A stretch of DNA of 64,000 nucleotides from Leifsonia sp. 466MF (GCF_900100265.1 NZ_LT629696.1:2418001-2482000), one strand, 5' to 3'. Shown: positions 46,583 to 55,413, counted from the stretch's first letter. Notes: generated from the letters alone by a model not told the origin. Numbers and translations are program-made.

Positions 46583-46638
46583 GGCGGCGTTCCGAGAGCG
46601 TCACCCACCCGTTCACAGCACAGAGCGAAGGAACATCC

Positions 46639-47364
46639 ATGCCGAATCCCACCATCGTCCTCGTCCACGGCGCCTGGGCGGACGCCTCCAGCTGGAACCC
46701 CGTCATCTCGGATCTCCGCGCGCGGGGATTCACCGTGTACGCCCCGCCGAACCTGCTCCGCGGAGTGACCGGGGATGCCGCCTACGTCGCCGCCTTCCTC
46801 GCGCAGCACACCGAGGGGCCGGTCGTTCTCGCCGGGCACTCGTACGGCGGCGCCGTCGTCAGCGGCGCCGGGCTCGGCGGCGGCGATGTGCGGGCCCTCG
46901 TCTACGTGGATGCGTTCATCCCCGACGAGGGAGAGAACGTCGTCGGTCTGCTCGCCGGCTCCGGCTCCGCCCTCGACGTCCCCGACCCGACGACGGTGCT
47001 CGACATCGTCGGCTACCCCGGGGCGCCGGAAGGCGATGCGGACGCGTACCTGAAGGCATCGACGGTCCGCGATTTCTTCGCCCAGGACCTCTCCGAGACC
47101 GACCAGGACCTGATCGCCGCCGGTCAGCGGCCGATCGCGCTCGCCGCCAACGTCATCGCGGCCGGCCCTGCCGCGTGGCAGAGCCTCCCCGTCTGGTCCG
47201 TCGTCGGCACCGAGGACCGCATCATCCCTCCAGCGCTCCAGCGGCGGATGTCCGAGCGCGCGCAGGCGACGATCGTGGAGACGGCCGCAGGGCACGTGTC
47301 GATGCTGGCCGCCCCGGATGTCGTGACAGGCACGATCGTCGCGGCGGCCGAGTCCCTCTCCTGA
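46639..47364 (+). CDS. Alpha/beta hydrolase
   Basis: 241 aa. Oxyanion-hole segment VLVHGAWADASSW, nucleophile elbow GHSYGG with Ser68, acid in VVGTEDRIIP and His in AAGHVSML, a complete triad. No signal peptide. It resembles the small esterase or salicylate-esterase-like group, but the substrate cannot be inferred. Monocistronic, convergent with the unnamed gene next to mscS (one base between stops). Confidence 0.9.
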   Translation: MPNPTIVLVHGAWADASSWNPVISDLRARGFTVYAPPNLLRGVTGDAAYVAAFLAQHTEGPVVLAGHSYGGAVVSGAGLGGGDVRALVYVDAFIPDEGENVVGLLAGSGSALDVPDPTTVLDIVGYPGAPEGDADAYLKASTVRDFFAQDLSETDQDLIAAGQRPIALAANVIAAGPAAWQSLPVWSVVGTEDRIIPPALQRRMSERAQATIVETAAGHVSMLAAPDVVTGTIVAAAESLS

Positions 47365-47365
47365 G

Positions 47366-47794
47366 TCACGGGCGGGCCTCGTGGCCCGGTTCGCCGTGGG
47401 TGCGCCGCTGCTCCTTGAGCTCCGCCTCGTAGAGGTGGCGGCGGCCCCCGGCGAGCCGGTCCCGCGCCTCGCGCTCGAGGTCGCGGAACAGGGCGTAGTA
47501 GCCATCGTCGTAGTCCTCGACGATCTGGAACGTCCACCGTCCCTCGATGACGTTCCGGCCGAGCAGCTCGCGCTCGATGCGGTCGGCGAGGTCGGCGTGG
47601 CCTGCGTCGCGCAGCTTCTCCACGGCCTCGCCGAGCGTGAAATCGGCCTTCCCGGTCAGGCGGTGGAAACCGTAGAGGAGTCCGCGCGCGTGCTCGACCA
47701 CCTCGAGCGCCTCGCTGAGGCTGCCGAGCGCATCCACCGTCGCGTCGTCCAGGCCGCCGGGTCGCGTGTGGGGTTCGTCGGGTCCGTCGGTCAT
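47366..47794 (-). CDS. Conserved hypothetical protein coupled to mscS
   Basis: 142 aa, soluble and strongly charged (Glu/Arg/Asp-rich). Likely helical, with ALEVVEHARGLLYGFHRLTGKAD and a conserved-looking EGRWTFQIVEDYDDGYYALFR centre. I do not recognise the family. No catalytic motif stands out. Its ATG overlaps the channel gene stop (ATGA), so the two are cotranslated and may act together. Confidence 0.75.
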   Translation of the reverse strand: MTDGPDEPHTRPGGLDDATVDALGSLSEALEVVEHARGLLYGFHRLTGKADFTLGEAVEKLRDAGHADLADRIERELLGRNVIEGRWTFQIVEDYDDGYYALFRDLEREARDRLAGGRRHLYEAELKEQRRTHGEPGHEARP

Positions 47795-49038
47795 CGGTTC
47801 TCCTCGTCTCTCGGGCTCGCCGCCTCGGCGGCCGCGGCGGTGCGGTCGGCGTCGGCGTCGAGGTCGCCGTCGCTGTCCCGGATGATCGGGATGGCGTCGG
47901 TGAACTGCTGCGCGCGCTGCTCGTTCTCGGGGCTGCCGCTGAACAGGCGGCCCTCCTCCTCGCTGCGGGCGCGCGCCGGCCGGTCGCGCGGTTCCGGCGG
48001 CTCGACGAGCTCCACCCGCTGTCGCGGGAGCGACGTGGGAGAGTACCGCTGCATCCAGTCGATCAGCCGCTCGCGGACGAGGCAGCGCAGGTCGAACAGC
48101 GTCGGTGCGTCCTTCGCGGTGACGAGCACCCGAACGCGCACCCAGCCTCCGATGGCGTCGGTGACCTGGAGGATGCCGGTGCGGTGGTCCCATAGATCCG
48201 TGGTGGCGAGGATGCGGTTGAGCTCCGCGCGCATCCCGCCGGTCGACACCCGCCAGTCGAGGTCGAACTCGATCGAGCCGAGCAGCTCGCTGTGCTGCCG
48301 CGTCCAGTTCTCGAACGGCTTCGTCGTGAAGTAGGTGGATGGGAGCACGAGTCGGCGGTCGTCCCAGACGTGCACGACGACGTAGGTGAGCGTGATCTCC
48401 TCGATGGTGCCCCACTGCTGCTCCACCACGACGACATCGTCGATGCGGATGGCGTCGGAGAACGCGAGCTGGATGCCGGCGAACAGGTTCGCGAGGCTCG
48501 ACTGGGCGGCCACACCGGCGATGATCCCGATGACGCCTGCGGAGGCCAGCAGGCTCGCGCCCGCCGCCTGCAGCGCGGGGAACGTCAGCAGCACAGCTCC
48601 CAGGCCGATGACGACCGCCGCCACGATGGTGAGCCGCCGCAGGATGAGCACCTGGGTGCGCACGCGCCGCGCGTAGCGGTTGTCCGGCACGTCGAGCCGG
48701 TAGCGCGCGAGCCCGAGGTCCTCCACGAAGACGACGAAGGCGGCGACGAACCAGACGCCGGTGGCGATGCTCAGGATGAGGAACGTGTGATTGATGCCGC
48801 TCCGCCAGGCCGCCGTGACCTCCGGCGGCATGCTGACGGCCACCGCGATCCACAGCACGATCACGACGAGGAACAGCCGGAAAGGCACGCGGACGTGGCG
48901 GATCAGCAGCTCGGGCCACTGTCTCCTCCGGCCGATCAGACGCAGCACCACCGCCAGGATGGCCGTGACGGCGACCGCGACGACGACGGCCAGGAGGCAG
49001 GCGACGGCGAGGCCGGGCCAGCTGTGGAGGGGGAACAC
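47791..49038 (-). CDS. Mechanosensitive ion channel, MscS family
   Basis: 415 aa. Four membrane helices (about 5-180), the pore helix TM3 rich in Ala/Gly (AASLLASAGVIGIIAGVAAQSSLANLF in part), then the beta domain with SDAIRIDDVV and GTIEEITLTYVVV. A C-terminal Asp/Glu/Arg-rich tail of about 60 residues extends beyond the usual cage. It opens under membrane tension to release solutes at hypo-osmotic shock. GTG start; the in-frame extension upstream has no membrane-protein character. Confidence 0.92.
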   Translation of the reverse strand: MFPLHSWPGLAVACLLAVVVAVAVTAILAVVLRLIGRRRQWPELLIRHVRVPFRLFLVVIVLWIAVAVSMPPEVTAAWRSGINHTFLILSIATGVWFVAAFVVFVEDLGLARYRLDVPDNRYARRVRTQVLILRRLTIVAAVVIGLGAVLLTFPALQAAGASLLASAGVIGIIAGVAAQSSLANLFAGIQLAFSDAIRIDDVVVVEQQWGTIEEITLTYVVVHVWDDRRLVLPSTYFTTKPFENWTRQHSELLGSIEFDLDWRVSTGGMRAELNRILATTDLWDHRTGILQVTDAIGGWVRVRVLVTAKDAPTLFDLRCLVRERLIDWMQRYSPTSLPRQRVELVEPPEPRDRPARARSEEEGRLFSGSPENEQRAQQFTDAIPIIRDSDGDLDADADRTAAAAEAASPRDEENR

Positions 49039-49133
49039 GGGTGGGAGGACTCCTCGGGGTCGAATTCGCGAAGGAGTGTACGCGCGCACCGCCGGAGGGT
49101 CGACCCGCCCTCGCAAGCGCGGGGCCAGCGGAC

Positions 49134-49139
49134 TAGCCT
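49134..49139 (+). promoter_or_regulatory. -10 element upstream of the epimerase-like gene
   Basis: TAGCCT within CTAGCCTGG (49133-49141), leader about 50 nt ending in AAAGGAG before the ATG. Confidence 0.45.
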
Positions 49140-49195
49140 GGCCATTCGGGGCGACGTCCGCCGATCGGCGACGCAGGACGCGTAAAGGAGCGGGA

Positions 49196-50191
49196 ATGGC
49201 AGCGACACGGACACTCTTCATCGGCGGGACGGGCGTCATCAGCTCGGCGTGCGTGGCGGAGGCCCTCGAGCAGGGCCACGAGGTCACGGTGGTGAACCGC
49301 GGGAACAGCTCGACCCGTCCCCTCCCCGATGGCGTCGAGGTGCTGCACGCCGACATCCGCGACCCGGAGAGCGTGCACCGCGCGCTGGGCGAGCGCAGCT
49401 TCGATGTCGCCGCCGAGTTCCTCGCCTTCACGCCCGAGCACATCACGACCGACTTCGACCTGTTCGAGGGCCGGGTCGGGCAGTACGTCTTCATCAGTTC
49501 CGCCTCCGCCTACCAGAAGCCGCCGTCGCGCGTGCCGGTGACCGAGTCCACCGCGCTGCGCAACCCGTTCTGGCAGTATTCGCGCGACAAGATCGCCTGT
49601 GAGGATGCGCTGATGGAGGCGTACCGCGACCGCGGCTTCCCCGTCACGATCGTGCGGCCGTCGCACACCTACGACCGCACGATGATCCCGACGTCCGGTC
49701 ACTGGACCGACCTCGAGCGGATGCGCCGGGGCGCCCCCGTCGTCGTGCACGGCGACGGGACGAGCCGGTGGACGATCACGCACAACACCGACTTCGCGGT
49801 GGGGTTCGTCGGACTGCTCGGCCGCCCGGAGGCCGTCGGAGACGCCTTCCACATCACCGGCGACGAGGCCCCGACGTGGGATCAGATCTACTGCTACCTG
49901 GCGGAGGCGCTCGGCGTCGAGGCCGAACTCGTGCACGTGTCGAGCGAGTCGATCGCCGCCGTGATCCCCGAGGTCGGCCCCGGCCTCCTCGGCGACAAGG
50001 CCCACTCGATGCACTTCGACAACAGCAAGATCAAGGCGATGGTTCCCGGGTTCCGTGCGCGGGTGCCGTTCGCCCGCGGCGCCGGGGAGATCGTGGAGTG
50101 GTACCTCGCCGACCAGGAGCGGCAGCGTGTCGACCCCGACCTGGATGCGGCGTTCGACCGCCTCGTGGAGCACGCCCGCGCGCTCGGCTGA
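49196..50191 (+). CDS. NAD-dependent epimerase/dehydratase-like (SDR) protein
   Basis: 331 aa. N-terminal TLFIGGTGVIS is a Rossmann dinucleotide loop; Ser in FISSASAYQ and the Tyr-xxx-Lys pair in QYSRDKIACED make an extended-SDR active site. C-terminal half has the substrate domain with HWTDLERM and GPGLLGDKAHSMHFDNSKI. The GGTGVIS form resembles sugar-nucleotide epimerases and chloroplast RNA-binding-like SDRs; a substrate cannot be named. AAAGGAG precedes the ATG. Monocistronic. Confidence 0.88.
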   Translation: MAATRTLFIGGTGVISSACVAEALEQGHEVTVVNRGNSSTRPLPDGVEVLHADIRDPESVHRALGERSFDVAAEFLAFTPEHITTDFDLFEGRVGQYVFISSASAYQKPPSRVPVTESTALRNPFWQYSRDKIACEDALMEAYRDRGFPVTIVRPSHTYDRTMIPTSGHWTDLERMRRGAPVVVHGDGTSRWTITHNTDFAVGFVGLLGRPEAVGDAFHITGDEAPTWDQIYCYLAEALGVEAELVHVSSESIAAVIPEVGPGLLGDKAHSMHFDNSKIKAMVPGFRARVPFARGAGEIVEWYLADQERQRVDPDLDAAFDRLVEHARALG

Positions 50192-50209
50192 GCACGCGGG
50201 CGCGCTGCG

Positions 50210-50767
50210 TCACTTGGTGTAGCCGCTGCCGGAGGTCGGCGTGGACGACGAGGAGGTGATCTTCGTGCCGTCCGGTGCGACGACCCACCAGATGCCGCCG
50301 AAGCCCTGGCCGGTGACGTCGCCGGCCGAGGAGTCGCCGGCGTAGGTGTACAGCGGGTGCCCATCGAGGGTGACCTGCTTCTTGCCGTCGACGCCGGTGA
50401 TCGTTCCGACGGTGCCGGTGACCCCCTGCACGGTCGGGTGGTCGCTCCCGGCCTCGATGGCCGGCCACTGGGTGGCGCACTGCCCGGAGCAGACGCTCAT
50501 CCCGGAACCGGCGGTGTCCTTGTCGAAGACGTAGGCGGTGAGGCCTTTCCCGTCGACGACCACGGTGCCGAGCGTGGTCGAGCCGGTCTTCAGGGCGGTC
50601 GCGCCGGACGCAGAGGCGCCGGACGACGTGGACGTCGACGGACTGGACGAGGCGGGCGCCGAGTATCCCCCGCCTCCCGTGGTCGAGCAGGCGGCGAGCG
50701 CCAGGAGGACGGCGGCGGCTCCGGCCGCCAGTGCCGCGAAGCGCGTGGGTGAGGTGATGTTTCTCAT
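50210..50767 (-). CDS. Lipoprotein with Yx(F/W/Y)xxD secreted repeats (PF03640 type)
   Basis: 185 aa. Signal peptide with lipobox LAAC (Cys27), a Ser/Thr/Gly-rich linker, then two repeats of the secreted-repeat family: TAYVFDKD with CSGQCATQWPA, and PLYTYAGD with FGGIWWVVAPDG. The role of this family is unknown. The Cys-xxx-Cys in the first repeat could form a disulfide or bind a cofactor (inference). It is divergent from the ROK regulator and may share its control region. Confidence 0.87.
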   Translation of the reverse strand: MRNITSPTRFAALAAGAAAVLLALAACSTTGGGGYSAPASSSPSTSTSSGASASGATALKTGSTTLGTVVVDGKGLTAYVFDKDTAGSGMSVCSGQCATQWPAIEAGSDHPTVQGVTGTVGTITGVDGKKQVTLDGHPLYTYAGDSSAGDVTGQGFGGIWWVVAPDGTKITSSSSTPTSGSGYTK

Positions 50768-50861
50768 GAGCGGATGCTCCCTTCCACCCATGGCACGCTG
50801 CCCGAAGGGCGGATGGTTCACTTCCGGAGAGGACCATCAGGCGCCTATTCGGAAACAGGAG

Positions 50862-50892
50862 CTTTACTATAAAGAAACTTTCCTGATACATT
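50862..50892 (+). promoter_or_regulatory. AT-rich control site upstream of the ROK gene
   Basis: CTTTA-CTA-TAAAG (50862-50874) is a perfect 5-bp inverted repeat, flanked by GGAAA (50851) and TTTCC (50879) in inverted order. TTTACT (50863-50868) and TACATT (50887-50892) form a -35/-10 pair with an 18-bp spacer. The palindrome overlaps the -35, as expected for an autoregulated ROK repressor. Confidence 0.5.
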
Positions 50893-50926
50893 TCCGCGAG
50901 AGCATCGTTCCGACGAAGGGATGAGG

Positions 50927-52078
50927 ATGACCGGACCGGTTCGGGGCACCCCCGGGTGGCTGCGCGAGACCAACGATCGCACCGCCCTGTCGTTGCTGCT
51001 GCAGCACGGCGTCCTCACCCGCAACCGCATCGGCGAGCTCTCCGGGCTCTCCAAGCCGACCGCCGCGCAGATGGTCGCGCGGCTCGAGACGGCGGGGCTC
51101 ATCCACGTCGTCGGGGAGGTCTCCGGCGGCCGCGGTCCGAACGCCGCCAGCTACGCGGTGCGGACCGACCGGATGCTCGCCGTGGCCATCGACATCGACG
51201 CCGAGGCCCTGCACTCGACCGTCGTCGACGCCTCCGGCTCCGAGCAGCCCATCGCCGTCACGCCCCTCGCCGGACGTTCCCCCGAAGAGGATGTGCGCGC
51301 GGCGATCGACGCGGCCTGCGCAGTAGCGGGCGCCGATCCGCAGCAGGTGCGCTCCGTCTGCATCGGCGTGCAGGGAGCACTCGACCCGCGCACCGACGAA
51401 CTGACCTACATCGAGACGCTCCCCGGCTGGCCCAAGCAGGGCATCGGCCGGCGGCTGCGCGACGCCCTCGGCATCGAGGTGCGCATCGACAACGACGTGA
51501 ACCTGGCCGCGCTCGCCGAGCGCACGGACGGCGCCGGGCGCGACACGGGCGGCTTCGCGCTGCTCTGGATGGGCGACGGCCTCGGGCTATCGGTCGACCA
51601 GGGCGGCAGCGTCCACCGCGGCGCGTCCGGGGGCGCCGGCGAGATCGGCTATCTGCCCATCCCCCGCTCCGCCGCCGAGCTCGACCCCGAGGCAGGCGAC
51701 CTGCAGGACCTCATCGGAGGCCCGGCGGTCGCCCGGCTCGCGGCCCGCCACGGGGTCTCCAGCGACGGCGCCTTCGCCGGCGACCCGCACGCACGCGAGG
51801 CGTTCCTCGGCGAGCTGGCCAGCCGGGTCGCCGTCGGCGTCGTCCCCGTCCTCGCCCTCCTCGACCCGGAGCTGGTCGTGCTGGGCGGCCCCACCGGCTC
51901 GGCGGGCGGCGACCGGCTCGCCGAACTCGTCACCTCCGAACTCCGCCCCGCCTGGGGCGAACGCAGCGTCGTCGCGACCGGCGTCGACGCCCACCCGGTG
52001 CTCCGCGGAGCCAGGGAGCACCTCATCGGCGAGGTGCGCGACGCGCTCTTCGCCGAAGTGTCGCGGATCGCACCGTAG
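50927..52078 (+). CDS. ROK-family transcriptional regulator
   Basis: 383 aa. N-terminal winged HTH (about 15-65: NRIGELSGLSKPTAAQMVARLE) fused to a ROK domain with SVCIGVQGALD, DNDVNLAAL and GEIGYLP. The zinc-binding CxCGxxGC loop that normally follows GEIGxxx is missing. ATG at 50927 was chosen because GAAGGG lies 6 nt upstream; an in-frame ATG two codons earlier is possible. It heads the sugar ABC cluster and probably represses it until a sugar or sugar phosphate binds. Confidence 0.9.
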   Translation: MTGPVRGTPGWLRETNDRTALSLLLQHGVLTRNRIGELSGLSKPTAAQMVARLETAGLIHVVGEVSGGRGPNAASYAVRTDRMLAVAIDIDAEALHSTVVDASGSEQPIAVTPLAGRSPEEDVRAAIDAACAVAGADPQQVRSVCIGVQGALDPRTDELTYIETLPGWPKQGIGRRLRDALGIEVRIDNDVNLAALAERTDGAGRDTGGFALLWMGDGLGLSVDQGGSVHRGASGGAGEIGYLPIPRSAAELDPEAGDLQDLIGGPAVARLAARHGVSSDGAFAGDPHAREAFLGELASRVAVGVVPVLALLDPELVVLGGPTGSAGGDRLAELVTSELRPAWGERSVVATGVDAHPVLRGAREHLIGEVRDALFAEVSRIAP

Positions 52079-52088
52079 CGACCCGCGA

Positions 52089-52158
52089 CCGCACCACCGC
52101 ATCCACCCGCACCACCCCATCCACCCACATCCCGCACCACCACACCTGCACCCACCGA
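52089..52158 (+). promoter_or_regulatory. C-rich, G-poor tract (rut-like) between the ROK and binding-protein genes
   Basis: I counted 43 C, 17 A, 6 G and 4 T in 70 nt. In RNA this would be an unstructured C-rich segment of the kind Rho binds. It lies between the regulator stop and the Shine-Dalgarno of the binding-protein gene, where it could limit read-through from the regulator transcript. Confidence 0.45.
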
Positions 52159-52175
52159 CAGTGAGGGAGCCACCC

Positions 52176-53507
52176 GTGAAACACCGCCATCTCATCGCCG
52201 CGGCAGCGGTCACCGCCGCCGCCGCGCTCGCCCTCTCCGGCTGCTCCGGCGGCGGAGGCGGCACCGACTTCGCCGCCAGCACCCCGAAGGACCTCAGCGG
52301 CACCGTGTCGTTCTGGCACTTCTTCTCCGACCGCGAGGCGAAGGTCATCCAGTCCGTCGTCGACGACTTCGAGAAGAAGTACCCGAAGATCAAGGTCGAC
52401 GTCCACTCCGGCCAGGACGACGAGAAGCTCCAGAAGGCCATCGCCACCGGCAGCAAGGTCGACGTGGGCCTCTCGTACTCCACCGACATCGTCGGGAACT
52501 TCTGCTCGAACGGCGCCTTCCGCAGCCTCAACAAAGTGATCGAGCGCGACGGCGTCGACATGAGCCAGTTCTCCGACACCGTGAAGTCGTACACCGAGTT
52601 CAAGGGCACCCGCTGCGCGATGCCGATGCTCGCCGACGTCTACGGCCTCTACTACAACACCGACCTGCTGAAGGCGGCCGGCTACACCGCGCCGCCGAAG
52701 ACGCTCAGCGAGCTGGAGTCGATGGCCGAGAAGCTGACGACCTTCAACCCGGACGGCTCCATCAAGACCCTCGGCTTCAATCCGACCATGGGCTGGTACG
52801 AGAACTCGGCCGCCCACGTCGGTCCCGCCGCCGACGCGAAGTGGCTGAAGTCCGACGGCACCAGTGCGGTCGGCTCCAGCGAGGGCTGGAAGGAGCTGAT
52901 GACCTGGCAGAAGAAGTTCGTCGACACCATCGGCTGGGACAAGCTCAACGCCTTCACCTCCGGGCTCGGTCAGGAGTTCTCGGCCGACAACGCGTTCCAG
53001 ACCGGGCAGGTCGCGATGAACCTCGACGGTGAGTACCGCACGGCGTTCATCGACGACCAGGCGAAGGACCTCCACTACGGCACCGCGCCCTTCCCGACCG
53101 CCGATGACCAGACGCAGCTGTACGGCGGCGGCTACATCACCGGCAACATCATCGGCATCTCCAAGGGGTCGAAGCAGCCCGAGCTCGCCTGGGCGCTGCT
53201 GCGCTACCTGACCACCGACACGGACGCCGTCGTGAAGCTCGCCAACGGCCTCAAGAACGTGCCGACGACGAAGGACGCGCTCGCCTCGCCGAAGCTGGAG
53301 GTCTCGGAACAGTTCAAGACGTTCCTCGACATCGCGTCGAACAAGAACGTCCAGACCACGCCGCCGAGCCCGCTCGGCCCCGGCTACCAGCAGTCGCTCC
53401 AGGACTGGTGGAACAAGTATCAGAGCCAGGGCGGCGACCTCGACGCCGGACTGAAGTCGGTCGACAAGCAGATCAACGACGCGCTCGCGCTGAGCACCGG
53501 ACCGTGA
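52176..53507 (+). CDS. ABC transporter sugar-binding lipoprotein
   Basis: 443 aa. Signal peptide with lipobox LSGC (Cys22), then a type-1 extracellular solute-binding fold: GTVSFWHFFSDREAK, LYYNTDLLKAAG and GGGYITGNIIGISKGS. The Trp- and Tyr-rich pocket fits carbohydrate binding; the specific sugar is unknown. GTG start (VKHRHLIAAA) with GAGGGAG upstream; a GTG five codons earlier would put charged residues before the signal peptide. First structural gene of the importer. The ATPase gene is absent, so a shared MsiK-type ATPase is likely (family knowledge). Confidence 0.94.
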   Translation: MKHRHLIAAAAVTAAAALALSGCSGGGGGTDFAASTPKDLSGTVSFWHFFSDREAKVIQSVVDDFEKKYPKIKVDVHSGQDDEKLQKAIATGSKVDVGLSYSTDIVGNFCSNGAFRSLNKVIERDGVDMSQFSDTVKSYTEFKGTRCAMPMLADVYGLYYNTDLLKAAGYTAPPKTLSELESMAEKLTTFNPDGSIKTLGFNPTMGWYENSAAHVGPAADAKWLKSDGTSAVGSSEGWKELMTWQKKFVDTIGWDKLNAFTSGLGQEFSADNAFQTGQVAMNLDGEYRTAFIDDQAKDLHYGTAPFPTADDQTQLYGGGYITGNIIGISKGSKQPELAWALLRYLTTDTDAVVKLANGLKNVPTTKDALASPKLEVSEQFKTFLDIASNKNVQTTPPSPLGPGYQQSLQDWWNKYQSQGGDLDAGLKSVDKQINDALALSTGP

Positions 53508-53517
53508 GCCGGACGCC

Positions 53518-54501
53518 ATGACCGCGACCGCAGAACGCGTGGGGCGGGCCACCGCCCGCCCCACGCGCCGCTCCCCGGCCCGCCGCAAGCGCTCCCTGGT
53601 GACGCTGGCGCTGCTCGCGCCGGCCCTCCTCGGGCTGCTGATCTTCTTCGTCTACCCGCTGATCGCCTCCGTCTACTACTCGTTCACGCGGTTCGACCTG
53701 GTGTCGCCGCCGCAGTGGATCGGCCTGCGCAACTACCAGTACCTGTTCACGCAGGACCCGAACGTCTGGCTGGCGACGCTCAACACGCTGTGGTTCGTCG
53801 TGATCTGGGTGCCGGTCAAGACGGCGTTCGCGCTGATCGTCGCCGGGCTCCTCGCCCGGGCGCGCCGCGCATCCGGCTTCTGGCGGACGGTGTTCTACCT
53901 GCCCGCCCTAGTGCCGCCGGTCGCGAGCGTCGTCGCGTTCGTCTTCCTGTTCAACCCGGGCACCGGACCGGTGAACCACATCCTCGGCTTCTTCGGCATC
54001 CAGGGACCGCTGTGGTTCAACGACCCGGCCTGGTCGAAGCCCTCCCTCGTGCTGCTCGGAATCTGGGTCATGGGCGACGTGATGATCATCTTCCTCGCCG
54101 CCCTGCTGGATGTGCCCCGCGAGCAGTACGAGGCGGCGTCGCTCGACGGCGCCAACGGCGTGCAGAAGGTGCGCTACGTGACCATGCCGTCGATCGCCCC
54201 CGTGCTGCTCTTCGCCGTCGTGACCGGCGTCATCGCGGCCATCCAGTACTTCACCGAGGCGGCCGTGGCCTCCTCGGTGGCGTCGGGCAAGGCCGTGGTC
54301 GGGCAGGGCATCAGCTCCAATCTCGGCTACCCGGACGGCTCGCTCCTCACGTACACGCAGTGGCTGTATGTGCGCGGCTTCGGCACCTACCAGCTCGGCT
54401 ACGCCTCCGCCCTCGCGGTGCTGCTGTTCGTGGTGGCCGCGGTCATCCTCGTCCTGCTGCTCCACCGCTTCAAGGCGTTCACCCCGGAAGGCGCGCAATG
54501 A
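53518..54501 (+). CDS. ABC sugar transporter permease 1
   Basis: 327 aa, six membrane helices after a basic N-terminus. The cytoplasmic EAA motif is EAASLDGANGVQKVRYVTMP (20 residues, around 205). The ATG is 10 bp after the binding-protein stop. A perfect 14-bp hairpin occupies codons 7-17 (see separate entry). Its stop overlaps permease 2 (ATGA). Confidence 0.95.
   Translation: MTATAERVGRATARPTRRSPARRKRSLVTLALLAPALLGLLIFFVYPLIASVYYSFTRFDLVSPPQWIGLRNYQYLFTQDPNVWLATLNTLWFVVIWVPVKTAFALIVAGLLARARRASGFWRTVFYLPALVPPVASVVAFVFLFNPGTGPVNHILGFFGIQGPLWFNDPAWSKPSLVLLGIWVMGDVMIIFLAALLDVPREQYEAASLDGANGVQKVRYVTMPSIAPVLLFAVVTGVIAAIQYFTEAAVASSVASGKAVVGQGISSNLGYPDGSLLTYTQWLYVRGFGTYQLGYASALAVLLFVVAAVILVLLLHRFKAFTPEGAQ
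53536..53567 (+). other. Perfect hairpin inside the first codons of permease 1
   Basis: 14-bp arms CGCGTGGGGCGGGC (53536-53549) and its complement (53554-53567) with loop CACC. It starts 18 nt after the ATG. Such a stem at the binding-protein/permease junction could protect the upstream mRNA from 3' decay and lower permease translation. Confidence 0.85.
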
Positions 54502-55409
54502 CCTCGGCAACCCTCACCCCCGGCACGGCGACGACGGACCGTCCCGCCCTGCCGCCCCGGCGCATCCCGACCCCGCGGTCCGCCCGCGCCCGGCGCATCC
54601 TGAGCTGGATCGCCGAGCACGCGGTGCTCGTCGTGCTCGCGGTGCTGTTCATCGCGCCGGTGATCTTCGTGTTCCTCACCTCGCTGATGTCGAGCGAGCA
54701 GACCCTGACCGCATCGCTCTGGCCGCAGCCGTTCCACTGGGACAACTACGTCAAGGTGTTCACGACGGTGCCGCTCGCGCAGTGGTTCGCCAACTCCGCG
54801 ATGTACGCTGTGCTCGCGACGGCCTTCATGCTGCTCTCGAGCGTTCCGGCCGCGTACGCGCTCGCCAAGATCCGGTTCCGTGGCTCCGGCGTGCTGTTCA
54901 CCGTGATCATCATCGCCATGCTGCTGCCGCCCCAGGTGACGGCCATCCCGATCTACGTGATGTGGTCGCAACTGGGACTCACCGGGACGCTGTGGCCGCT
55001 CATCCTGCCGAACCTGCTCGGCGATGCGTTCTCGATCTTCCTGCTCCGGCAGTTCTTCCTCACCATCCCGAGCGAGTACGCCGACGCGGCGCGGATCGAC
55101 GGCAACGGCGAGTTCGGGGTGCTCTGGCGGGTGGTGCTCCCGATGGCGAAGCCGGGGATCGCGGCCACCGCGATCTTCCTGTTCTTCGCCTCCTGGAACG
55201 ACTACTACGGGCCGCTCCTCTACACCTCCGAGAACCCGGCCGCGTGGCCGGTCGCCTACGGCCTGGCGTCGTTCCGCGGCGTCCACGGCACCGACTGGGG
55301 GCTCACCATGGCCATGACGATGCTCGTCACCGTCCCGGTCGTCCTCATCTTCTTCTTCGCCCAACGCGTCTTCGTGGAGGGCATCACACTCACCGGCGTG
55401 AAGGGATAA
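54498..55409 (+). CDS. ABC sugar transporter permease 2
   Basis: 303 aa, six membrane helices. The EAA loop reads EYADAARIDGNGEFGVLWRV, the MalG-type partner sequence. It forms the channel heterodimer with permease 1. Its ATG overlaps that gene's stop, and the GH4 gene begins 4 bp after its own stop. Confidence 0.95.
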   Translation: MTSATLTPGTATTDRPALPPRRIPTPRSARARRILSWIAEHAVLVVLAVLFIAPVIFVFLTSLMSSEQTLTASLWPQPFHWDNYVKVFTTVPLAQWFANSAMYAVLATAFMLLSSVPAAYALAKIRFRGSGVLFTVIIIAMLLPPQVTAIPIYVMWSQLGLTGTLWPLILPNLLGDAFSIFLLRQFFLTIPSEYADAARIDGNGEFGVLWRVVLPMAKPGIAATAIFLFFASWNDYYGPLLYTSENPAAWPVAYGLASFRGVHGTDWGLTMAMTMLVTVPVVLIFFFAQRVFVEGITLTGVKG

Positions 55410-55413
55410 ACAC

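Noticed and set aside
52081..52160. C/A-rich tract as a coding extension of the binding protein
   Set aside because: It would place charged, Thr/Pro/His-rich residues ahead of a clear signal peptide, and the Shine-Dalgarno lies after the tract.
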